Below are positions 11,003-22,373 of a stretch of 64,000 nucleotides of DNA, piece by piece. The translations under genes and the position numbers were made by a program. This DNA is from Rhizoctonia solani (lineage: Eukaryota > Basidiomycota > Agaricomycetes > Cantharellales > Ceratobasidiaceae): positions 620,001 to 684,000 of the forward strand of contig NC_057384.1 of the NCBI RefSeq assembly GCF_016906535.1. Direction: 5' to 3'. Under the pieces are notes generated by a model. It saw only the letters and a list, made by a program, of their open reading frames with translations. It was not told the DNA's origin and ran no database searches. Within the stretch, counting starts at the first letter, position 1, and each line of letters begins with the position of its first letter.

Positions 11003-11706
11003 ATACACCAAGCAGCAAAAATATTGCAACCCCCATGAGGAATAGCTGGAGGCCAAGCAACGCACTTTCAGGTATAGGTTTATATACAAGATCTGTAGAC
11101 CTGTATGAGAGCTAGGTGATGTCAAAAAACAGGGTGAAAATACCAATCTTGGTGTGCTAAACAGGGAGGATAAGAAACAGGGGTTTTTCCAGCCTGCCAA
11201 CCAGTAAATATCTTGCTCAGAGCTGCTAATGGAACTTGAAGAGAAACAAAATCTGAGTAGTATAGCACTTTCAAGCATGCAGATCTGTGCGCTTGTTGTG
11301 GAGATATGCACCTTCAGATCTAGGGAGGGTTACTAGGAAACCTCCCATTTTCAGCAATTTCCAATTAGTCTCCTAGTAACCCCTCCTACATTGGAAGGTG
11401 CATATCTCCACAACAAGCGCACAGATCTGCATGCTTGAAAGTGCTATACTACTCAGATTTTGTTTCTCTTCAAGTTCCATTAGCAGCTCTGAGCAAGATA
11501 TTTACTGGTTGGCAGGCTGGAAAAACCCCTGTTTCTTATCCTCCCTGTTTAGCACACCAAGATTGGTATTTTCACCCTGTTTTTTGACATCACCTAGCTC
11601 TCATACAGGTCTACAGATCTTGTATATAAACCTATACCTGAAAGTGCGTTGCTTGGCCTCCAGCTATTCCTCATGGGGGTTGCAATATTTTTGCTGCTTA
11701 GTGTAT
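11003..11706. mobile_element. 704-bp near-perfect palindrome, probable foldback MITE with TA target duplication
   Basis: The left and right halves are reverse complements around 11354/11355 with no indels. Paired positions always sum to 22709 (11003 with 11706, 11311 with 11398). Translating both arms gives the same 100-residue string, so about 310 bp per arm are nearly identical. The central 60-70 bp pair imperfectly (GGGTTACTAGGA blocks). Outer ends read TA-CACCAAGCAG ... CTGCTTAGTG-TA, fitting a Tc1/mariner-like miniature element inserted at TA. A transcript through it would fold into a very long hairpin. The two matching open frames are a by-product of symmetry, not genes. Confidence 0.8.
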
Positions 11707-14102
11707 GTACTAAAATCGGCATACCTAACGATTTCAGCCATACGACAGACTTCATCAAAGCTACGAACGTAGGAGAGACAGGCGAGACGGATGGTAAAAG
11801 TTGCCTCCTTACATACTTCCATTCGGTTGATACAAGGTTTCCTGCAGCTCAGTTTCCAATCACGGTTGTATGATCTACCCTTTTTCGAAGGACGGGAGAC
11901 ACACCGCCACGATTCCCATGAAATACAGCCATACCACACACCCAGCCCCTGTAGGTCATTTAAACGCCGAGACCCCAGTGTGATTATACCCTTGGCATTC
12001 GAACACACTGTCACAGCGTGACTACTACGGCCGCGTCGAGCCGCCCCAGTGAGGTTCAAACAGTCCCAACTCAAGCACGAGTGTAAAATAAGCCATAGTT
12101 GGGCATCTTTTGGAAATGATCCTGGTTGAGAAGTCAAGAAGGAGATTAGTTCCGCTTTGTTTCCGGCTATTCATTGACTAGACCTTGTTCGATGTTGTGC
12201 ATATACTCCCGTCAAATAGAGCACGTATATATATCCAAATCGAGCACTGGATGTGAATCCCTGACCATAGGACCTGGACGCGAATTCGGGTGGCTTCTCA
12301 TGGTCAACACCATTGTGTACCCAACCTCTGCAATTTGAACGTGTCTGGCGGTTCATTGCACGGAACCAGGACGACAGTCCATCCTTTTGTATTTCATTCG
12401 GAGCTCGAACAGGAGCAGCCTGGTCACAGTCACGGCACGCGCACGACTTGCCTGCCTCGCATAAATGTGTACGTTCCCGAAAAAGATACTTTGGCTGCAT
12501 TAAACACACCAGTGGAACCTAACCACGGACCGACTTTACATGTTTTACGTAGAACACCAAGAAACAAACAACCAAGGCCCAGCCCGAGTCTCAGCCCAAG
12601 TACTAGACCCAGTCCCTTCCCACTCGGCCCTTCCTCCCCGAAATCTTCGTCCAAGACTCGAGACTAAAAATAACAAAACGAAAACCCGCGCACTCACATT
12701 TCCATACTCATCGACGATCGCGCGGGGTAATCTATATCGGGAGGAAGAAGAGGATGAGGAAGGGGGAGGGAAGGGAGCATTTCAGGATCCCGAGTCAAGA
12801 GTGAACGTGCCGGATCGAGGAGCCTCAAGGGGGGGCCGCGGCACCCCACATACATTTCATTCTACCATTTCTTTTTTGGCTGTTATGTTTTGGTGGAAGA
12901 GAGAGAGAGTGTGTGTGTGAAGATCTAGAAGGCGTCTGAACTCCTAGGTTCGGCTACGGAAGGTCGGGGGCGTTGTGTAAAAAAAGGTTGCGAGTGAGTT
13001 TGTATTTACAAACGTTGTAAATGGTATGAATGGATGGTGATTTGTAATAAATCAGGATAAATGTAAAGGATGCTTCCGTAGAGGGATAACAGGCTTGTAT
13101 GCAACTGTTGTATGTCACATCGTGGACGCGGTTGTATTATTAGAACTTACGTTGACTGTTTTCATGTACCATTATGTTCACATACATTCATTTACTCGAT
13201 CATTTATCCTTACGTAGTCTTTCATCGTTCGCCTTGAAAGTCCAAACTCGAACCCATTCAGAGGACGTAAACTCTATATATAGCTAAAAAAAGAAAAGAA
13301 CAGAAAATCAGCTGCCCTCCCCTTCTTCATTTCACTATATTTATAAATGTACAATGTGCTAATTTAGGAACCCGAGACCAACCCATGAGCCACTTTACGC
13401 CGCCTATAGTGCCAAAAGTAAGACAAAGCAGACGGGGAGGCTGCGCGCGCATACCATCAACGGATCAAAATGGTACTCGTGCATAAACCGTAAATCTCAG
13501 CTGACGAGATTCAAACGCCGCGACCGAGCTGGACCTCTGTACTGTACTGTACTGTACTTCTTTTCGTTTTCTTTTCGTTTCTCTTTTTTCTTTTTTCTTT
13601 CTTTATCTAGCACTTTCCGTCGCTCGCATGACCGATCAGGCGCTTATCAATCCTCATCACACGCACGAGAGAAAAAAAGTCACACGCTCATGTCACGCTT
13701 TATGTCTCATGGTGTCCATCGATATCATGCAAAAAAATATAGAAAAAGAAAAAAAGGAGAAAAAAAGAAAAAGACAAGTAGAAAGACAACAAATACGCAA
13801 AATAGGATGCAGAGGGGGAGATCATACGTGCCACACACACACATGGGACACATGGGGAGGGGCTTGCAAGTGCAGATGAGAGTAGCACACAGATGATTTA
13901 GGGAATGCAGAGGGGGCAGACGAGGACGACACACATGACTTTCTTGAGGGGCTTGGAATGCAAGAGAGGATGGAGAGATCATACGACATGTGAGGTAGGA
14001 TAGGAGTTGTGGAGGATGACACAGAGGTTGATGCGAACAGGGAACATGACAAACGAGCAGGGGCAGAGGAGAAGAGAGAGGGCGGGCAGGACGTGGCGCG
14101 AC
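11707..14102. other. 2.4-kb intergenic stretch, no gene recognised
   Basis: Several short frames exist but none has recognisable domains or a convincing exon structure. It contains a GTACT repeat (annotated), a pyrimidine-rich run near 13560-13610 and an A-rich run near 13730-13775. The right end is probably 3' flank of the Rho gene. Confidence 0.5.
13539..13558. repeat. (GTACT)4 microsatellite
   Basis: Four perfect copies of GTACT followed by a T/C-rich tract. Confidence 0.9.
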
Positions 14103-15747
14103 TTAGCACAAGACGCAACCGCACCCTCCGCTGTGCTCTTCCCCTGCCTCGGACTTGACTTCGCGCACGATCATGCTGGCCCGCGTGGCTGCCTCGAATA
14201 CGTCGTCGACTCCTTGGTTATTAAGTGCCGAGCACTCCTTGTACGCTCTTGCGCCTGGAAAGCAGTCAGTTGAATATGAGCCGAAATAGACGTCTCGATG
14301 AGGAAAGGTGGAGGGGCAGGAAAACAAGGTTAAAAGAAACGAGGCTAGAAAGGAAACTTACCAATCTCCTGCGCAATCGCTTCTGCCCTCTGTTTAGTCA
14401 CATACTGCTTTCCATCCGCACTCGACCCAGACGCAGGACGCAAATCGGCCTTGCACCCGACGAGAATGACGGGCGTCTGTGGGCCACAGATGTTTCGTAC
14501 CTCCTCGATCCACTGTATATTCACATTAGAATCGTCACATTACTGGGGGGATGACAAGAAAGGAGCACAAACCTTGACGGAAACATTATCCAACGAATCA
14601 GGCGTGTCGATCGAGAATGCAATCAAGATGACGTGCGCCTTGGCATATGAGAGCGGGCGAAGGCGTTCATATTCTTCTTGACCGCTGATGAACCGTCGTC
14701 GTTTTAGGCGTTCCGATCAAGTTGCGAATAATGGTATGCGCGCGTGCGTGCGTTTAACCAGGACGATTCGGGAAAAAAGGGGATCCGAGCCGTGATGGAA
14801 TAGAGTCCCCGGGCGTGGCGCGTTCCGCAGCAGCATCCAGACCGAGTCGATCGGTGGTACAAGAGAATGCAGATCGGTGAGATAGGGGGTAATTCGGAAG
14901 TGCGTGCGTGCGTATAATATATGTGCGTGTGCGTGTGTGATGCGAGTGGGAATAGAGATAGGCCGAACAGAGGCGTTGTGATGTGTACAAATCGGGGAGA
15001 CCGATGCGCACAGGTGAGTGACGAGCGAGGATGACAAGGAAACGCCAATTCCAAGCGTCGGGACGCGCGCGTACCAAAATCCAAGACGAATTACGCGCCC
15101 GTTGTCGCAGACCCGACACCCGACCCAACGCCACACCGGATGACATGATTTGAATGTGTCATGCATGGCGTCAACATGAGCCCGTCCGTGTTGGGAAAAT
15201 AGGGTGGGCGGGAGATGGCGAATTAGAGAGAGAGATTCGAGTGCGGGACCAAGGTGCGAGTCAAAAAGGAGGCAAATGAAAGATATTGCTCGGTCAGCGA
15301 TGGTCCGTTGGACGAGCGCCCGTACTCACGCAGTATCCCAGAGGGCCAGCTGGACGGGTTTTCCGTCGAGCCTGATTTCAGCTACATAGTTTTCAAAGAT
15401 GGCTGTTGCACGGTTAGGTTGGTTGTGTGAGATAAAGTGGGCAGGAGCGTACTTGGTTCCTGTGCACAACAAGCGATAAGCGGGTGAAGAGGAAGAAAAA
15501 GAAGGCAATGCGTACATATTCCTTTGGAAACTCTCCCATGGCAAAGACACATAGCAGACTTGTTTTGCCTGGTCTGGGGGATTAGCGCCCATGTTTCGCA
15601 GTCGGAGGGGGGATGAACATACCGCAGGCGCCATCTCCAACGATCACGAGTTTACGGCGGATCTGTTGGGAGCAGATGAGTGGTGAGTGGTGAGGAGCTG
15701 AGAGAAGGACGGGGAAGAAGGTGACGTACAGGACCACTAGACGACAT
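14103..15747 (-). CDS. RHO2: Rho-family small GTPase, Rho2-like, eight exons including a 7-nt microexon
   Basis: Joining 15747-15730, 15662-15623, 15568-15516, 15459-15453, 15402-15330, 14684-14573, 14512-14362 and 14254-14103 gives 201 codons with GT-AG introns throughout. Motifs: P-loop GDGACGKT (15-22), switch I with PTIFENYV, WDTAGQE (61-67), the Rho-type GCKAD base-binding motif (120-124), ECSAL (158-162) and a C-terminal CaaX box CVLC. Wording such as [18 protein letters not shown] and [16 protein letters not shown] resembles yeast Rho2 more than Rho1 or Cdc42. Family role: a membrane-anchored, prenylated switch for cell-wall synthesis and polarity. Oddities are the microexon completing EPT and a 645-nt intron (15329-14685). 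It is divergent from NST1. Confidence 0.93.
15453..15459 (-). other. 7-nt microexon of the Rho2-like gene
   Basis: The exon GAACCAA lies between CAG (15462-15460) and GTACGC (15452-15447). Joined to its neighbours it gives Tyr-Glu-Pro-Thr-Ile-Phe-Glu-Asn, the switch I region. Without it, Glu-Pro and the frame are lost. Confidence 0.88.
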
Positions 15748-16263
15748 TACGGTGGAGGGAAGGAGAGATGAGAGGTGCGAGTTGATGACGCCGAGGGCCG
15801 AGTTTGTTCTTGACAGGGTAGAGTGTCACGCGTGATGTCACGTTTTTTGGGAGCCCAAGACTGAGGCTGTCGTTAGAGTGAGGGAGGGAGGGGAGAAACT
15901 AGAAGCAAGCAGAGGGCCAAGGGAGGCTATATAGTTGGGGGGGGGGGGAGATGATTTGCTCTACCGGCGGAACACGCTCCGTTGTCGTGGATAGCCGGAA
16001 GTTTGTGTGTCCGAGGGTGGGAGGCGGTGTAAGTACGGTGAGAAGTAAAACGAAAATAGAAAATCGATCCAGTCGTACGAGAGAGAGAGATAGATAGATG
16101 GGGACGAGACAAGTAGACAAAGACTAGTGAATATGATGGGGAATAAATAGGGAGATGTGACAGACCCCGTGATGAGTGGCTGGCCGGAGACGCGGAAGGG
16201 CTCAGATAATTCATTTTCATCCGACCTTGTCTTGAGAGATTATTACCCAAGGCATCATCGACG
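15748..16263. promoter_or_regulatory. Divergent intergenic region between the Rho2-like gene and NST1
   Basis: 516 bp serve both start regions. It contains a 12-base G run (15937-15948) and GA-rich stretches near 16080-16100. No clear TATA box or named binding site was identified. Confidence 0.5.
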
Positions 16264-19200
16264 ATGCGACCTGCGCCGAGCGTGCCACCGCCACCGACGC
16301 CGACGACGATCAACAAGAAGAAGAAGAAAAAGGCAGATGGGGATGAGGAAGGACCAGAGGATGCGGACCAGGTCTGGGCCCAGTTCCCGCCCGAGCTGCG
16401 CGCCTATGTCCGCGCCGAGTACGCCAAATCGGTCCGACCACCGAGCGTGCAGGGCCTTGTGCAGCATATGGAGCAGTATGGCTGGCGTGCACGGACCACG
16501 ACGGACCCTCCGCCCGCACCGCCGCCTCCACCACCGCAACACCACCATCACCCGCAACCAACGAGTGTTCCGCAGCCCCCGTTCCCCTTTGACGCACAGC
16601 TCTTCTCCGATCCCGGCTTTGCCCTTGCCCTCGAGCAGCTCACCATTGCTGGTGGGCCCAAGCCGCCCCCACAGGACGACACCGAATACGGCGACTTTTA
16701 CTCGGACGATGAGCCAGACGACGATGATGATCTTGTCCCTCCGCCCAATCTCGCCGCGTCCTCCAAAAAGAAGAAGAAAAAGAAGAAGAGAGTCCCTGCT
16801 ACTCTGCCTCCTCCACCGCCTCCGCCTCCCATCCCTGTTCCGCATCCCCAGCCCCATCCTCACCCGCATCCCAGCCCAACAGCAGCAGCAGCAACACCAC
16901 CAACAACAACAACGACGGCGGGCGGTTCCTCCCAGCTCACGGGCAGCAGGCAAACAGCCCATGACGTTCCAGCCTGCCCCAGCAGCACCCCAGCCCCCAG
17001 CCAAACCACGCGTCAGTCCACCGAGCTCGAGCACCGCGAGCAACACCAAACTATGGAATACAAACTCCCTCGAGAACGCCAACGCATCAAAGACTTCTGG
17101 CTCGGTCTCTCCGAATCCGAGCGCAGAGATCTCGTCAAGGTCGAGCGAGAGGCCGTCTTGAAGAAGATGAAGGAACAGCAGAAACACAGCTGTGCCTGCG
17201 CAGTGTGCGGTCGGAAACGGTACGTTCACTTTTCAATCCCCCACCCCTGCGTGCAACATCCCAGCTAATCGTCTCTCTTGCCGTACTTCAATCTATCCCA
17301 ACACGATCGATTTCCGTGGAGTAGAGCAGCGATCGAGGAAGAACTCGAGGTACTGTACGATGCATACTACGAAGAACTAGAACAATACGCAAACATCCAG
17401 CAGCGGTACGCCTCTTCCGGCGGTACCACCTCTCCCCCCCTCGGTCCTGGCCCCTTTCCCGGATCCGTCGAGTTCGATGCTACCGGAGCTGTCGTCAATG
17501 CACAAAGACCTATCGCGCAGCACGATGCCTACGACGACGATCCCGACGAAGACGAATACGACGATGAAGACGCCGACGAGGAGGACGAGGACGAAGAGGA
17601 CGACAAGCCCAATGGCGTTGTTCCGGCCCCTCCTGCCAAAGACTCGGGAACCTCGTTTTTAAATTTTAGTAACAGTCTCACTGTCACTGGTGAGTTGCCT
17701 TGCTTTCCGTCTCTTTGATCCACTGGATAACTGACTTGACCGTCTAGCTGGGAATATATTAACAGTCGCAGACGACCTTTTGAAAAACGATGGTCAAAAG
17801 TTCCTCGAGATGATGGAACAGCTAGCCGAGCATCGGACCAATCGGGAGGAAGAGGCGGCGGATAGCATCGCGGCTGGAGAGGACGAGGACGAGGACGAGG
17901 ACGATGAAGACGATGAAGACGACGAGGCCGACGAGTACGAAGACGATCTCGACAAGGTCAGTCCTATTCATGGTACCTATGACTCTCATCTCATCCCTTG
18001 TATAGAAAATGGAAGACGGCAAACGCATGTTCTCCATCTTTGCGGCCAGAATGTTTGAACAGCGCGTCCTGCAAGCATACCGAGAACGCGTCGCACAAGA
18101 ACGTCAGCTCCAGCTTCTCCGAGAGCTCGAAGACGAGGACAGAGTGGCGCATGAGCGAGAGGCGAAAAAGGCGAAAGAGAATCAGAGAAAGAAGGACAAG
18201 AAGCGGTGTGTCACCCCCTCCCCTCCCCTCTCCCCCTCCCTCAGCCCTTGGCATGGGGAGCGGGTTATTTGTCGGACTGGAACTGATGGAATAAATGGAA
18301 AGACAACAAAAGCTGGCTAAAGATTCCGAACGGGCTAAACGCGATGCGGATCGTTTGGCGGAAGAACAGGCCGCCCAGGTCGCGAGGGAAGAAGAGGCTC
18401 GCAGAAAGCGGGAAGAGCGCGAAGCCGAGCGGAGGGAAAAGCTGAAAAAGGAGGAAGAGAGGAAAAAGGCCAAGTTGGAGGCAGAGGCCAAGGCGAGGGA
18501 AAAAAAGAGGAAAAAGGAGGAGGAGGATAGGAAGAAGAAGGAAGAGGAGAGGGACAAGGTCAAGGGTGAGTCGACTAGGGCGGGGGGAACTCGATGCGGA
18601 GACAAAGTTGCTACGATCGACGTACGCTTCATTGTCTCGGCGATCCTCATGCCGTACGGTTCGTTTTGCTGGGTGTATGCTGACTGGACTCCATGCTGCC
18701 AGCCGCTCCACCACCTCATCCGCCTCCATCCAGACCCATCCCTACCCCTGCTGCTCCCGTCACCAAACCCCCAGCATTACCTCCAACGACACCCAAGAAG
18801 CCCCCGGTCAAGGCGAATACTCAGCCAATGAGCATGAGCGCTGCGAGCTCCCCCGTCAAACCCAGCACCATGCCACCCAAGGCGCCAACCCGAAGCGTCT
18901 CAGCATCGACCCCCGCCGCAGCGAAACCGGTCAACGGCCCCGCAAAGACCGTGAATGGCCCCACCACCAAGGCCGTAAACGGCCCACAGGGTTCCAAACC
19001 CGCTCCGATAACGTCTGCGCCCAAGGCTGCTCTCGCATCCGCATCGGGGTCGAAACCTTCCGTAAACGAAAGCAAGGTCGTGCCCTCCGCCTCTGGGTCT
19101 GGATCCAAGACCCAACGGGTATCGAGCACACCCGTCAAGGTCTCGGTTCCCCAGGTATCCACGTCCCAGCAGGCTCAGACTCAGGCGCAGGCGCAGGCTC

Positions 19201-20663
19201 AGGCTCAGGTGCAGGTCCCGCCTCGCCCGACAGGATCGCCGGCTACATCCTCGGTCACACATGCGTCGGTATCGTCCGTGATGCACACGCCCGGGTCGTC
19301 GATCACCCATACGTCCACGCACACGACGGGATCGGTGGGCTCGTCTCCGGCTAAACCTGTTGGACTTGGGTTGGGGCCTGTACCGATCCAAGCGTCTGCA
19401 TCGGGGGCGAATCTGGGTTCGCAAGTGCCAGCTCCTGTTCCATCGGTCTCGGTGTCGGCTTCAACATCTACATCTGCATCTGCATCGATAGTGGGTTCGG
19501 CATCGGGCTCGGGTTCGGGCTCAGGTTCAGGTTCGGGTTCGAGCTCACAGACGGCACCTTCAAGTTCGCAGATCATTCCTTCGAATGCGCAGCCCTCGAT
19601 GAGTACGATTTCCCCCGTGCAAGCGTCTGTTCCATCTGGATCGCAATTGCCTCCTATATCAGGACAGATTCCGCATGCTCATATGCATCCACAACTCCCA
19701 TCTCACGCGTCGGGCTCGCAGATTCCACATACATCTGGATCGCAAATCCCGCATACGCCGGGATCGCAAATCACGCACGCGTCGGGATCACAGATTCCCC
19801 ATCCATCAGGAACGCAGATCCCCCACGCGCCACCGCCTGTCCCGATCACGCCAGGTCCTCAAATCCCGCTCCCCCTCCCTCCTTCGACACCTTACCAGGC
19901 CTTTGCGCCCACACCGTTCATGTCACCTTATCCCGGAATGGCGTTTACACCCCCTCCGCCCCCGCTTCGCATGTTCCCGGCTACCCCGCCCGATTTTAGT
20001 GTTGGCGGAGCGTTCCAGCGCGGACTGACACCTCGCCGCGGGTCGATTACGGATTTACCGACCAGAGGACCGGTGAGCACCGGCTCGGTCGGGGATGCAC
20101 GGGATTTAGCGTTGCCTTTATCCTCTCGGGGCTCGGTAGGGGACATACCCTCTCGCGGATCGGTCGGAGACATTTCTTCTCGAGGGCCAGTTGGGGACAT
20201 GCCGTCGCGAGGATCGGTAGGGGATATACCCAATCGCGCAATCACGCGTCCGATCGGGACGTCTGGCGCTAGGCGGTCTCCTTCTCCCGAACGACATCCA
20301 CTTGGATCGAAAGCTCTCGCAGCAGACGATGATGAAGTCGTTACACCCATCTCGCGACGGAATACGACCGTCTCGTGGGGGAGTGCGCCTGGAGTTGGGA
20401 TGCTCCCTCCTGTTGGAATCGCGGTAGGGACGATTGGGCCTCCTCCCGGGTCGATAGGTTCGCCCGTACCGATAGGTGTAGGCGCGCCTGGACCTGGCCA
20501 AGGGCCCGGGCTAGTTGGTGCACCCGTGTTGGCCCCGCCGCATTTAGGGTCGCCTTGGACGCCCGCTCCCGCTCCTCCTACCGCGGTACCTCGGCCTCCG
20601 ATGTGGCAACCCAACGGGAACCCATGGGGCCAGTTCCCGGCTGTTCCCTTTGCGGAACGATGA
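16264..20663 (+). CDS. NST1: Stress response protein NST1 family, six exons
   Basis: Exons 16264-17219, 17325-17689, 17748-17956, 18006-18205, 18303-18565 and 18703-20663 join to 1317 residues with consistent phases. Features: a Lys-rich N-terminus, [19 protein letters not shown], the conserved block [30 protein letters not shown], acidic runs, [15 protein letters not shown], a long charged helix ([20 protein letters not shown]) and a huge Pro/Ser/Gly-rich tail. This architecture is that of fungal Nst1, linked in yeast to salt tolerance and splicing-factor interaction (family knowledge). The tail holds a tandem GSQIPH repeat (about 19706-19830), a serine-glycine run (about 19495-19545) and an [13 protein letters not shown] repeat (about 20125-20240), likely variable between strains. 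Confidence 0.9.
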
Positions 20664-21183
20664 GCCTCTCGAGCCTTGGGGAGGAGGGGGACTTGGAGCA
20701 CCGTGTACAACCCGTCCTAACCCATGACTATACTATTATCTTTTTTTTCTTTTCCCCAATTTTACTTACTGCTACTGTCCTTGTCCACACTCGCATACGC
20801 TCGACTTTCATTTTTTTGTCTTCCCCATAGTTTCTTGTGATCCTTACATTTAGTTGTCCGATTGCGTATATGGCAATGGCCAGGATGTTTATGAAGTACG
20901 GCAGTGTGGGAGTGATATGAGCATACACTCGTATATGCGTGGTTGGTGGGGAGGATCCCGAGCCTGTTTGCGCGGTTCGATCAGGAGAGTAGATTCAAGG
21001 TTCGGATTTTGAAAAAGTATACAGGGATGTGCATCGGTTTTGGATAATTGAACGCAAAGCACAATTGTAGATGTCACGACATATGTGAAAATCTGAGACG
21101 CAGATTCGCGAAGCGATTCATGAAATTTCAGCAGCGTAAGTTCTTTGCGAGGCGATAGTGCGACGCAGAGTTGCGTGATGTTC
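20664..21183. other. Intergenic stretch, 3' flank of NST1
   Basis: Contains T-rich sequence (20735-20815) consistent with 3' processing of NST1. No gene was seen. Confidence 0.5.
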
Positions 21184-22373
21184 GTTCGTTAGTCTGGGTC
21201 CTGCCTCCAACAGCGTTGAATTAAAGCCCATAGACTATCATTTTCTACCAGACACACGCACCCTGGGTGTATCCGATAGAACTTGCTGTGATGCTCTGGG
21301 CGGTTAGGCCTTTGACCACTCAATATTTTTGAAATGATAGAGCTGTCGTTTTGGACTGGGTACCAGGGTAGCGTTTCAGTCATTAGCTGCACGCGATGGC
21401 GTCGTAGTTGTCAGGTATAAAGCCTACCTCGAGAGCAAGCATTTCCCGAGAAAATATATCGACCGATAAAGAGATTATCATATTTTCGGCGCTCAATTAT
21501 TCGGAAACTATCCAACTATGGGTCGCGTTTGCTTGTTTTATGTCACGTGATACTACGAATACCTACCGTAATGTCCCGAAACAAGATGTGCTGGTGAGCT
21601 GACATTCTTTAACAAACTGAGATAGACCAAATCTGCATATACACGCTCGTTAATCTGAAATAACGAGTACATTTACCTGTAATATATTAAACTTGATACT
21701 AATCTATTCATGTAAATGGGGTTTCCACATACCTCTTTGAGATCCCCATGTGCGATTGGTAGGATTTGGCTGCGAGATACCTTAAGCCCTCGGATATATC
21801 ACAAAGCTGCATGTATATTTGGTAGATATTAGTACAACCTGCAATATCCATCCTGTATTGTATACATCTTCACTCACAATCCGGAGGACATTGGCACTCG
21901 GGTTGCGCTCTATAGATCTCGGAGTAGATCCATTAGGCATGTACAGAGATGCCACACCCAAGTACCTGTTCTGCAAACACACTACTCCAAGCAGTAGCAG
22001 GGCGTTAGGGTGAGTATGCTTGCACCATATAATGAGTTCCTGGTACAATTGCTAATGACATTACTGTAAAGTCGATCCAACTTTATCTAGCTAATTGAAC
22101 ACCGGCGATTACCCGCTGCTGAATTCATGAATTATTAGTCCCGCGCTCGCTATACATATGATCGCTCAAAAACTTGACCGCGACGATTTGATTATTCCAA
22201 AGTGCTTTCTTGACATAACTAAATCCGCCTTGAAACCCTTGGGCATTCTGTGGCCATAGTACATCAAACTGAGCTACGTTCACATCTACGATATCATCAA
22301 GTATCTCAAGTGCGTTTTCATATCGCGTTAGCGATAGGTAGAAGGGAGTGGAACTGGATAAAATTAAAGACAT
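21184..22373 (-). pseudogene. Broken protein kinase gene (tyrosine-kinase-like type)
   Basis: Kinase pieces appear in order on the minus strand but in different frames. They are a glycine-loop and VAVK lysine region (GGFSYVKKALWNNQIVAVKF, about 22150-22240), the aC-to-hinge part (ELIIWCKHTHPNALLLLGVV, about 21980-22040), SEGLRYLAA, HGDLKE in a shifted frame (near 21740), a DFG region reading RFG after an in-frame TAA (about 21620-21670), and a C-lobe end IQRCWRQDPD that stops at 21189. The frameshift before HGDLK, the stop and the lost DFG aspartate argue for a dead gene. It resembles the many TKL-like kinases of Agaricomycetes. Exon borders cannot be given with confidence. Confidence 0.7.

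Noticed and set aside
10847..11772. Two open frames sharing about 100 identical residues on opposite strands
   Set aside because: They are the two arms of the palindrome read symmetrically. There is no domain or codon-usage support for a protein.
16157..17229. Long frames of about 330 codons on both strands over NST1 exon 1
   Set aside because: These are shadows of a GC- and repeat-rich exon. Only the frame from 16264 continues across introns into conserved NST1 blocks.
18566..20710. Several long overlapping frames on both strands across the NST1 tail
   Set aside because: The low-complexity Pro/Ser/Gly sequence keeps all frames open. Only the frame phased with the upstream exons is kept.
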